Shown here: one piece after another, positions 11,479 to 21,662 of the stretch
How the letters are laid out: each line of letters opens with the position of its first letter
Numbering within the stretch: position 1 is the first letter of the stretch
Assembly (NCBI GenBank): GCA_010015805.1
Contig: ML978134.1
Location: forward strand, 620,001-684,000
Length of the DNA stretch: 64,000 nucleotides
Reading direction: 5' to 3'
Source: Rhizodiscina lignyota
Taxonomy: Eukaryota > Ascomycota > Dothideomycetes > Aulographales > Rhizodiscinaceae
Notes under the pieces: generated by a model
The model's database searches: none
What the model saw: the letters and a program-made list of their open reading frames with translations, nothing else
What the model was told of the DNA's origin: nothing
Position numbers and translations under genes: made by a program

Positions 11479-11865
11479 AATTACAATTACTGACGGCTTG
11501 AAATTTGGGGGACTTGAAAACGTGAAAAGAACTGGGGTGAGGTGAAAATAAGGTTGAAAGAGAGTTAACTGCCAGGCAGCAAGAGTAGCAGGTCGCAACT
11601 TCCCTTGAGTTGAAGTCCCAGTCGCGCGCCAAGACAGTAAGGCAGTTGCATCGTTAGCACGCCAAGCCTATTGGCTTGAATATTATCGAGCAGTCTATTC
11701 GATGCAAAAATCTCAGTTTTTTCATATTGGAGGCTACTGCATTAAAGCATCCCTCTGCTTAGGAACTTGACTGGCAGGTCGACATATCGAGCCCGACAAA
11801 ATTCCGCCACCTGCTTGCCCAAGCAATCGTATCTGCTCGAGCAGCTTGCACCGCGACTGTAACTG
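11479..11865. other. Intergenic spacer
   Basis: Between the hypothetical ORF start and the 3' end of the AtuA-like gene. Nothing recognisable. Confidence 0.4.
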
Positions 11866-13753
11866 TTAGCTATAATTCCTGTCTTCAAAGGCGCCAGACA
11901 TACTCAAGATGATCATGGAGAAGGAAATGTACTCCGTAAGCGTTTGGAAGCTCGAATCGGTCCTGGCCATGTTAGCAAAGTTTCTAAAGTCAGATACAGG
12001 GGCACGTACAATCTTCTTGCCATTATACTCCTCCGCAAGCAAGTACTTCATCGTCTCGGTGCTGAGCAGGCCCCTCAGCCAGTCCCACTCATCCTTATGC
12101 CGCACCCAGAACCCGACATTGCAGTTGCTGCCCTTGTCTCCGCTCCTCCCATGTACAATCCAGCCCAAAGGTCCACGTACTGTGCGGCCAAACCTTGACA
12201 TATCTACTGATCGAGCAGTCACGTCCTGGCTGGGCTGTTGCTTGGGATATGTCCTTGTGCTGTCCAGCGCCGGAGGTGGTATATCGATTGCTTCTCCACT
12301 TTCGAGGTGGACCTGGTGCTGGATGTCGCTTTGAGGCAAGAGAGTAACCCAATACTCGAATATGGGCTTTGGGAACCCAAGCCTTAAATCCAGATGGCAA
12401 GTCGCGCCTGGGTAACCCTCCATAATCGGATCGACGCAGGGCCTCAAGAACTTCGAGGGAGATAGATCCTTCTGCTCTTTCGCCTGCGCAAATACTCTGA
12501 AGTTCACGGTCGCCTTGTTCTGATTCGTGGGATTGTCAGGGACACTGCCATTCTGCGTGAACTCGAGCATCGTGAACTTGTGGATGTGAGGAGCAAGCAT
12601 CTTCCGCATCTGAGCTTCAATCATGCGGGCTTTCGCATCGATATCAAGGCCTGTAAGGAACCAGTTCATTTCGGCTTGGTAGCCTCCTTTGGCCGTGATA
12701 CCAATCTTGGTCGTCGGAGGAGGCGGAGAGCCTGTGACGCCGCGCAACGCTACTCGATCAGCCCCTAGCTGCTCGAACCAAAGGCCATCCAGGTTCGCGG
12801 TCACATCCTAAGGCTCCTTTATCAGTATGTTTCAAGTATGTAAATGCACGATTTCTTACGCTGTTGAAATACCACGGGCCTTGAATTTCGTATAGCAACT
12901 GGCTTGTACATGTGCCGACAGACACTTCTCCACACTTTCCTTTTTGCTTCGTGATTACAACCTGACCACTTCCATCAATCTCAGCGATTGGATATGCCAT
13001 GTCGTCCCAGCCTTTTGACTCCAAATCTTTGAATCCGGTGTAATTTCCACCAGTAACGTAACTCGAGCACTCAATCAAATGGCCTCCAACAAATGCGTTT
13101 GCGAGCTTATCCAGTTCATGCCTGCCCCAGCCATGCCACCATACTGCGGATGCTATGACTGGACTTGCATCTGAAACGCGCCCGCAAACCACAATATCTG
13201 CTCCTCTTTTGAACGCCTCCACAATACCCAGCCCACCCAGATATGCTTGTGCATATATTGGCTCAAATGTCCAGTCACTCAGGACCTCGCCCGTGCAGAT
13301 ATTCTCGAATTTGGTCCTCCCTTCTTTCACAGCCTTCTGCACGGCAGGGAAGCACTCATCCCCACTGACCCACGCAACACTCAGCTTTAGGCCCTTCTTC
13401 TTGGCCATTTCCCTCACGGCCTCTGCCAATCGCTTCGTGTCACTGGCGCCAGCATTCACGGCGAGCCTGATCTTGTACTTGGCAATGTTCTCTATCGCTG
13501 GTGCAAGGGCTTCGAGGAAGGTAGGTTCGTACGCAGGCACGTCGGGCGAGTCGGTGATGCTACCAGCACGAGCGGTCATGTTGAACTCCGACATCCAGTC
13601 ACCAATTATCACGTCAATTGGGTCGTTTGGAGCGTTAGCTGCAAGCTGAGCCATTGCGAGCCGTCGATCGGTTGCGGCGCCAGAGCAGCCAGCAATCCGT
13701 ATTGGCCTCTTTGCCGCCATATTTGTAGTATCGATATCAATTAGGCTGCTCAA
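11866..13753 (-). CDS. AtuA family protein (acyclic terpene utilisation, DUF1446)
   Basis: Two exons, 13753-12860 and 12807-11866, separated by a 52-nt intron (donor GTAAGA), giving 611 residues. The N-terminal part begins with a glycine-rich strand (IRIAGCSGAATDRR) and continues through VIIGDWMSEFNM, DIVVCGRVSDASP and LIECSSYVTGG, characteristic of PF07287 (AtuA). The C-terminal domain has GWIVHGRSGDKGSNCNVGF, also typical of fungal and bacterial AtuA homologues. In Pseudomonas the atu genes take part in citronellol/geraniol breakdown. The biochemical role of AtuA itself and of the fungal homologues is not established. A downstream in-frame Met (NMAAKRPIR, residue 12) could be the real start. 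No transit or signal peptide is clear. Confidence 0.9.
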
Positions 13754-14473
13754 TGTTAATGTAACAATCTGAGATACAATTGATTTTTACACGAGAAAGG
13801 AGCTTCGCCGTCACGGAGGTCGATACAGTGCTTCTGGAGAAACAAAAGAGACGGTGCGGAGATAATATAAGGAACAGAGCACCGAGCTTGAGGCAATGAA
13901 GGTTCCCATCTTGAAAGCTCCAATTGACCCTGGCCGAGGCTATGCAGCTGGATGCGGAGGTTAGGATTTTGGTCTAGAGAGAGCTTTGCGGAATGTCGGC
14001 TAGCAAGCGGGAGGCGGGATTCCGAACGGGGTAAAGGATAGGGGTGGGCTTGGCATAACAACTCCTGAGTTCTTGACAGCTTCACCAGAACGTGGAATGT
14101 CGAATAAAACGCACAGCATTGATATCATATTCTCTTTTCGAAGTCATAGACGTGTTTTTATATTCAAGAAGGATGGAGGAGTGTGGTCCTTGGCATATAT
14201 TACGTTATCTTTGCACATGGTACGGAGTATCAAGTCGCTGATTCCACATTATAATTATACCTATTTGGAAAAATCCTTCCTTACAAATGAGTGGAGATCA
14301 CTACAAAGTTGTAGTGTACATCACTTTCCTCCTCGATTGGCAAACACTGCAATATCGAAATGAATGTCTGATGCCTTCTCGTCGCAACATCAATCCATGC
14401 CGAGCGCTAATCAAAAACTCACCACAAAATGAATCGTACTTTTATTTCTCTTTCATCTCATCCTTGCTTTTTC
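13754..14473. other. Intergenic region
   Basis: Upstream of the AtuA-like gene and downstream of the Kex2-repeat gene. A hydrophobic-looking plus-strand frame that begins here is the antisense shadow of the His/Asp repeat gene. Nothing else was recognised. Confidence 0.5.
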
Positions 14474-15399
14474 CTAAAAATGTTTTTCATGATGAAACTT
14501 GTCCTTGTCATGATGGCGATGTTCGTCTGCAAATAAATGAGTTAGCTCGGGAAAGATATGAAGATGTGATAGAGATGTCCATTACCATGGTGATCTTCCT
14601 TCTTCCCAAAGTCCTCATTCCGTTTGAAATGTTCCTTGCGGCCGTGGTTACGGTCATGATCGCGGTCATGATCCTTATCGTGGTCATGCTCGTGCTTCTC
14701 TTTCCCAAACTCCTCATTCCTTTTGAAATGTTCCTTACGGCCATGGTCCTTGTTATGGTCCCGATCGTGATCCCGATCGTGGTCGTGGTGGTCCTTGTGC
14801 CTATCAAACGCTTCATCTCTCTTAAAATGATCTTTGTGGCCATGATCATGATCTTTGTGATCTTTGTGATCATCGTGGTGCTTGCCGTCGTGCTCATGCT
14901 TCTCAAAGTCCTCATTTCGCTTAAAGTGATCTTTGTGATCCTTGAACTTCTTCTTATCATCATGGTGCTTTTCTGGGCGGAAGTGATGTTCCTTCTTAAA
15001 ATCCTGCAAATGCTTAGCACCTGAAAAACATGTATGTGCACTCAATTGTATTGGAAGGCAAAAGAGCCGAGACTTACAGGTTCGGCTTCAGCCTCACGCT
15101 TAAAGTGATCCTTATGATCCTTGAATTTCTTCTTATCGTCGTGATGCTTTTCCGGGCGGAAGTGATGTTCTTTCTTAAAATCCTACAAAGACTTAGCACG
15201 TGCACAACTTCTATGTGTGCCAGATTGTATTCAAAGTGGACGATTCGAGACTTACAGGTTCAGCCTCACGCTTGTTCATGTTGATGGCATATTCCACAGC
15301 CCGAGCTTCAACGGCTGCCTGAAGCGCAGCCCCTGGCTCCGGAATGGCAGCTGCTTGAAGCAGCGGAGCGAGGAAGAGTGTAAGAGCAAAGAAACGCAT
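14474..15399 (-). CDS. Secreted His/Asp/Lys-rich Kex2-repeat precursor protein
   Basis: Four exons: 15399-15256, 15182-15078, 15003-14586 and 14526-14474, 239 residues, total in frame. Residues 1-18 are a signal peptide (MRFFALTLFLAPLLQAAA). A short pro-region ends in NKR followed by EAEP (to residue 48). Residues 49-77 and 84-112 are identical 29-residue units starting DFKKEHHFRPEKHHDDKKK and ending DHFKR; between them lies EAEAEP. Next come exact 33-residue units at 113-145, 146-178 and 179-211, each starting N/D-E-D/A/E-F and ending EHFKR or DHFKR, and a final unit at 212-239. KR-ended repeats with EA/EP dipeptides match the Kex2 and Ste13 processing seen in alpha-factor-type precursors. 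The peptides are mostly His, Asp, Lys and Glu, so metal binding is plausible (inference). It lacks the Trp/Cys/Gln-Pro core of ascomycete pheromones. I do not recognise the family. Confidence 0.85.
14899..15255 (-). repeat. Tandem duplication of an exon-intron unit
   Basis: An intron plus the following 29-codon block occurs twice. Introns 15255-15183 (73 nt) and 15077-15004 (74 nt) both begin GTAAGTCTCG and share further sequence near the acceptor (GTGCTAAG). Over 29 codons the coding blocks differ at nine third positions with no amino-acid change. Confidence 0.85.
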
Positions 15400-15544
15400 C
15401 TTGGGTGATGTGTGAAGTTGATGAGGAAAGGAGAAATTAACGTCTGGTGCTGGATAAGAGCGAGAAATAAGTAGGTGGAAGTGAATGTGGCTTCTTGGCT
15501 GGCCTGGATTTTAACTCTGGCTTGGACTTGAGAATCCGTCGAGC

Positions 15545-15552
15545 TTTATATA
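15545..15552 (-). promoter_or_regulatory. TATA box of the Kex2-repeat gene
   Basis: TATATAAA on the minus strand lies about 150 bp upstream of the ATG at 15399. Confidence 0.5.
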
Positions 15553-17663
15553 CATGATTCTCTTTGCTGCTCAAGCTTCATCAACAACTTCCTCTGCCGG
15601 CCGCCCACATCCGCATCCTACTAAGCGGGAGCTGAGGACCTCTGCATAATTCTCGACCCCAAGCACAACAGACTTCTGCTCAAGGCCGTGCAACTTTACA
15701 ATTGCGGATCCTCAGCAACTACCATTCGCTACCTCACGGCGAATCCTTGGGTAGATGGTCGTGAAGCAGTAGGATACCTACATCTCCGCCGCCAACTGAC
15801 GTCGGATGATATCACGAACGCTCTTCGGTTTAAAATGCGAAGCTTAGAAGAAAGCTTGATGCTCAAATACTTCCATGTTAGATTATTGCGTGATTGAAGT
15901 CAACTGGCTGTTCCTGTTTACATGTCTTTGTGTGTTGGCGACCAGATGTCGCCGTTTGCTATTGTGAGGTTCTGGGACCCAGGTACTTGTTCTAAGGACT
16001 GGTATGCAACGTTTCCATGACACAGAAAAACTGAGGAGGTGCTTCCAGCCCTATGCATCTATTTCCAATTTTGGAGTTGTCTTGCGGAACTGTATGGCGA
16101 TCGCCACACAATGCTGGCAAGCACGCAAATGCTACTTACCGCAAACGGACGCCCGTAGTATTCCGAATCGAGAGGAGCCCAGGTTTCCCCACAAAACATG
16201 CACCGAATTTGACTCTCATACCCCTGGTTTATACCTCTCTTGTCTACACAGAAAGGAATAAGTCTGATTTTTCATACAGGCTGTGCACGTGTCTCCAATC
16301 CCAATTCATTTCTCCCGCGGTCGATGGGGTCGCCTCCGTGAACAAAATCGAACCCCGTCATTGAACCACTTTCTGCTCAACTACAACTATATTCTAAAAT
16401 GTTATTGCCCTGAGCTGAGGTCTTTCCCATTCCCCGCTGTTCTCCGCAATTTCGATGAGCTTATGTAATTGATCAACCGGTGACGGCGGCGCGGAATCCC
16501 TCGATGCGTAGCCGGAGCAAAGCTCACCAGTCGAAGTGCTCAATGTAGGGCTTCAATATTGAGCTTCATTAATCCTACCTCAGGCTGACTGCATGGCAGT
16601 ACTTGCTCGACAAGCCGGAATACTGGTCCACGTTGACCGCGTCAGCGTTTCAGCACTCGATCGAATTCTGAGATTATTCGCGCAGCGAGGAAATATTTGT
16701 CAACAAATGCTTATGTCCACCAACGGGCAATACCAGGAGCAAACGTAAAGTTGTACAGCCCCCTGTGATAGGCTAGAGGACTTTGGACTTCACAATTCAT
16801 TGGGCAAGTCGAGAATGGGATCAGGATGAACTGAACGAACCGACCTGGCCAGCGTTCCGGTGAAGTAGCGATCACTTGTGGATGTGCAGATGTGCCTACA
16901 TAGTGGATTCGCCAAGCAAGAATTGCCATGCAATAGCTGGACGCAACAACCTCTTGCGGCTTGTCTTGGTCCGAGAGACGGCCGCTTCAACGAGCCTCAG
17001 CTTGTCAGAGAGACCAGCAACTGCAATCCGGGACACCCGAGATTGTTAATACAAGATCCTAGTCAATCTGGAATACAATGTAGCGACATATGCAGAAATC
17101 ATGAGACAAGACTCCAGTACACAAATGGAGTCCCGCTTCCCGCCAGATGCCTAGCACCGTCGATGATCGCCACCGCGGAGCCCAGGCCTTTGCCTGACTT
17201 ATGGACGGCAGTGCAAGAAGAGCAGATCACAGTGTCAGGCTGCTCGCTGCTGTCCGACTAAGCCAGCCATGCGAAGTAGATCTTCCATTTGGCGGCCGCT
17301 ATCCCAAGTTCAGATTCTGGATGGGTGAACGTTTTGCAGTTTTCGATATTTCTTGACCTTTTCGGGGCTCTTATCCGGTAAGCATCGTGAATATCGGGTT
17401 GTCTTTGTCGGACTCTGACCAGTGCATCAAAAGCATTACCGCGATATACCCGTCGAAGCCATAAGGACGAACGAGATCATTCACATGTGCGTTTGGATCT
17501 CTGGTAAGCATTGCGCATATCAGGAATGCCCATATGTCCTCGAGCTCTCTTCATTGGAGGGTGTCCTTTAGCTATGTTGAGCGAGCACTTGATATTCAGC
17601 GATGGGCTCGGCTTGATGTTCAGCGGCGAGCTCGGTATTGTCAGAGACTCAGTGCGAGCCGCT

Positions 17664-17697
17664 GTCCTCCTCCTCCTCCTCCTCCTCTTCTTCCTCG
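17664..17697. repeat. TCC/CTT microsatellite
   Basis: Seven or more TCC units run into TTC/TTCC, which makes a poly-Arg/poly-Glu-like tract when translated. It is not supported as coding. Confidence 0.6.
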
Positions 17698-18005
17698 TTA
17701 ATAGCAATGCCCTCAACATCACTATTATCAGAGATCTAACCGTGTCGTTCAACGGTAGACTAATGATAATCTCGCTAATCTCACTACCACTATCCATCTT
17801 CGTCTTTGTCGAACGTCCCAGCCTCGATGAGCGGTGTTAATTTAGAAGGATTTGAGGGGCCAATAACAGTCGATAGTACTGTTTCACTGTAGATGGAATA
17901 CTGACAGAATTGAGGGCATACGACGGTCGGGTTGGCTACCACTTGACGCGGAATCGGAGGTCGTAGCTTTCGAGGAGGTCGCAGAGGTCGCAGTCTACCC
18001 AAACC

Positions 18006-20862
18006 TCAGGTGTTCGGATCTATTGATGGTGGCCGACGCAGTTCTCTGTAGACTGCGATAGGTGTGGCAATACACAGCAATACAAGGGAAGCGAATAGGA
18101 GTCGTATTGGTTCCCACTTCGGGGACGGGCCAAATATGCCATCGTACCCAGGCAATCTGAGACTTCGAACAGGCCCAGAAGAATCCTAACATAGCCATTA
18201 GCATATGCTCATCACTTAAGACTAGCACAAAATGAAAGTAACGTACCCAAGTTCCTCCATTGGGGCCTGTCGTCGACAAGCTAGGGGGGCAATCTTCGTC
18301 GCGAGTACCCCAATCGCTCTCTTCTCGGCTCAGCACCAATTCCAGAAGTCCGCCATCTAAGAAGAATGCATGATCGATCCAATTCCGCATGTACGGCTGG
18401 CCATCGAGTGACGCGCTTTGTATATATATCGCTTCGTACTCTGGGTCAAAGTTGACGGTGCGGATCGTGGCTACGTTGCCTGTCTGTGGGTTACGGATGC
18501 TGACTTCGCGGAAGAATGGAGGGAGGATAAGGTAGACGTTCTGTCCGGCATTGGGAAACAAGCCCAGCATGGTCAGAGCCGCAAAGGAGCCCATTGCTCC
18601 GCTATCATCGTTTCCTTTGAGCAAGCGATTAGCAGAATGTCCAACATGAGCTTCAATTCCGTTTGTGGGAAGCGTGGAGTGGGCTTTACCAGGTATTCCC
18701 CCCAACGTATTGTTGAATTGTCTCGGAATATATGTATGTGCGCGTTTCGCCGACAAACCCGGCCGACCTGCATAATGATACAAGAATGGAGTTAGGAAGC
18801 CTTGCTCATCTCCCATTTCCAACAGCCCTGACTCGTGGAAGAAATCGAGACGCTTGATGAAGGAATCACGGCCGCCAAGAGCTTCAATGAGAGAGGCGAT
18901 ATCTCCGGGAACGAAGAAAGTGTATAGCCAGCAGCTGCCCTCGTAGGTTTCGTGGCCGTCCCAAGAAAGAAAGCAACTGTTTGGCTCTAACAATGGTGAA
19001 CACAGCACCGGATCTTGATGTGCCCAGGATCCGTTCGAATGCTTGGGCTGCAAGACACCATCGAAGCCAACACTGTTTCCATTGATCGCTGTACTTTGGT
19101 TGACTTTCAGTAGATTCTTCCAGTTCTCCGACCGCTTCATATATTTCCTGTAGTCTGCTGTTTTATTAAGGCCCTTGGCAATTTGTGCGACAGAGAAGTC
19201 GTTGTAAGCATATTCCACGGTGCGAGAGATACTCCTCGTAAGAGTTCCATATCCCAGGGTGTCATTGTCATGGATTGGAATGTATCCCTTAGTCTTCCAG
19301 CTCACTAACCCCCCACGGCCCTCCCAGCTCCAGCGTTCGGGCTCCTCCTCCGCGTCCTTGAGCACCGCCTCGTAGCCCGCGCTCCAATCTATTCCCTCCT
19401 TTAGACCCTTGACATATGCATCGGCTAGGACCACGTCGGCGTTAGATCCCCCTTGGGTCCACCCTTTGCACAATGACATGCGACAGTCAGGGAGGTAGCC
19501 TTCGTGGGCATAGGTGTCAATCAAGCTTCTAACCATAAGAGTCTGGGCTCGCGGGTCAAGAATGGTTAAGAGCGGGTGCTGAGCGCGGAATGAATCCCAG
19601 ATGCAATAGAATGAATCGTAGTATGGCTCCATGCTGTTCCAGAGTGGATTTTCGCCAGTGTAGTCTTGAGGGCTTAGGAAAGAGCGATAAATGCCACTCC
19701 AAAAGACAGCCTTGAGGTCCCGTGAGACCCCTTGATCATCAGAAACCGAGACCACTTCTAGCTTCTCTCTCCACGCCTGTTGTGCTGTCGCTAACGTGTC
19801 ACCGAAGTCAAAGTTTGGAATTTCTCTCGCCGCATTTCTGCACGCCTGCTCCGTGCCTTTAAAACTTAACCCAACTCGCGCCAGAATTGCATTTTCGCTG
19901 GACGAAAAATCGAATCGAGTGAATGCACCTCGGGGCCTGAATGGATATGAAAACATTCCGCTGCCGTTGTAGAAGCCCAGGGTACCATCAGCAAACGCAC
20001 CCGCGTCGCGGACCGCAGCTCCTGCATAGTCTACGCAGAACGAGAGACGATAGTGCCCTGTACCGAAACTTGGCGTAAAGGTGCCACTTCCGGTGATCCT
20101 GCCCGTCGTTGTATTGTAAGAGAGCTCGGTGTTCCTTTCGGAGCCAGGAAGATCAGTGAGCTCGGTTACAATGACTGGATTGGGATTCCTGGTGGGGCTG
20201 TTCTCAGTTTCCAGAAACGTGAAGCGATAGAGGGCAGTGTGGTTCGACACTGTCATCTCCGCTTTGATTCCGGAATCGAGCGTGATTGCAAAATAGCCAG
20301 GGTAAGCCTCGGCCGAGTCGTCAATCCGCTTGACCGCACGGATATGGATACACTGTTCCAAATCGTCTCCAGGGCAATTGAGTGGAAAGAGGGGGAAATT
20401 CCCCAGTGATGTAGCTCCGCCGGTGCCCGAATCATGCACTAAAATGTTCGTGTAAGTACATTACGGCTTGAGATATACAATGGGGTTTGTACTGTGTGAA
20501 AATCCCTTAATCTCGCTCCGGTCAGAGCCGTAACCGCCTTGGTTTTCTCCTTTTACATCGGCAACAGCTTTTGCCATACCTACACACCAAAGGGATCGAA
20601 CTTAGCAATGGGGATCATCTTTGGAATCAGACATAAGCCGCTCACCGAAGGGTAGGCTTGCGCCAGGGAAGACATGACCTGCCATCAAATCAGAAACTTT
20701 TGACAAGTATGGAGCACAAACGCCGGCGAAGCTGCGGGGATCCGTCTACTTGCCTCCACTAATGGTACCGATCAAAGGATTCACGTAGCTGTAGCCACTC
20801 CCACCACCTAGGACCGCTTGCGGCCCAAAGAGGGTGCAGAGCGAAAAGATGCCCAGCCTCAT
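18006..20862 (-). CDS. GH92 alpha-mannosidase with C-terminal membrane segment
   Basis: Five exons: 20862-20754, 20678-20646, 20579-20493, 20438-18247 and 18185-18006, 866 residues in frame. The first intron (20753-20679) has a GC-AG donor (GCAAGT), supported by restoring the GH92 N-terminal motif YVNPLIGT..GGHVFPGA. A signal peptide (MRLGIFSLCTLFGPQAVLG) precedes it. Further family marks are GMAKAVADV, the FSHMHDSGTGG region across the exon 3/4 junction, SFYCIWDSFR and HPLLTILDP in the catalytic part, and GNDDSGAMGS near the C-terminal half. GH92 enzymes are exo-alpha-mannosidases acting on N-glycans and fungal mannan. The last exon adds 59 residues with a hydrophobic helix at 834-853 followed by RELRR, suggesting a type-I membrane anchor. 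That is unusual for a family whose members are mostly soluble. It is co-oriented with the secreted-protein gene upstream. Confidence 0.92.
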
Positions 20863-21662
20863 GATACATGGAGACGACCGAATGACGGAACAAGGTTACT
20901 GAAGAAACAACGCGCAAAGAAAGCGCTTGAACGTTGAGACGAAGATTGATGCTTCGTGGCATCGAGGTTATGTAAAGGCTTGGAGCAGGTTCCAGCTACA
21001 CGCATTGGCATGCATGGGGCACCCCACACCCCATGTTTCATTTCCGTTAACGGAATAGTCTCATTAAAAATAGATTTGTTTACTTCATCTGAATCATCTC
21101 AGAAATCTCAATCCTATGAAACCACGAACATGGATTTTGCCAATCTACGGTGTACTATCATATGTACATGACATCCACCAGTTAAACAACATCCTAGGCA
21201 TGAGCGAAAGGCTGTGATCTACTCTATGAGGTAACTACATGTATGATTTTGTACTAGGCACAGCGCGTTTCGGGTCGCAGGTCCCCCTTTTGCAACAAAA
21301 TATATTTTGGCCAGCTGGCTCGAGCTTGATATGGCCAACGCTGCTCATCGGGAGATTTACAGAGATTAGGTGACCACGTGCGAGTGGAACTTCCTTGTCT
21401 CGATTCGACACGTCTTGCACACAAACCATCCTCAACCCTTCTACCAAATTTCGATATTATCAAAATATATTCAGGTAAAGAATACGATGAATTTAACTGA
21501 CTGTTATGTGCTAGAATATAAAGCTGGTTTGAAATTGTGACATGTAGAGCAGCGCTGGCAACGCAGCCCCAACCAGGTCCAGAATAATTACTCGGAAACA
21601 GAATATGGGAACATGCTCGATATAAGAAGCAAAATGCTGTTGCGCAGAGGTGTAAAAATCGC
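20863..21662. other. Intergenic region
   Basis: Promoter side of the GH92 gene and 3' side of the next gene. A minus-strand open frame at 21254-21811 is mostly a shadow of the last exon of the secreted-protein gene. No other feature was recognised. Confidence 0.45.

Larger units (their letters stand above)
15400..18005. other. 2.6-kb intergenic region without a recognised gene
   Basis: Apart from the Kex2-repeat promoter on the left, I find no frame with family features. Open frames at 15688-15897, 16878-17261 and 17477-17797 have low-complexity or unremarkable translations. A (TCC)n tract lies near 17664-17697. Confidence 0.45.

Noticed and set aside
14287-15024. Plus-strand frame of 245 codons that looks like a multi-helix membrane protein
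   Set aside because: It is the antisense reading of the His/Asp-rich repeats; GTG/ATG/ATC-rich complements of CAC/CAT/GAT codons always give Val/Met/Ile. The minus strand has a signal peptide, good splice sites and exact repeats.
14474-15399. Alpha-factor mating pheromone precursor
   Set aside because: The processing signals are similar, but the repeated units lack the Trp-Cys...Gly-Gln-Pro core of Pezizomycotina pheromones and are three times too long.
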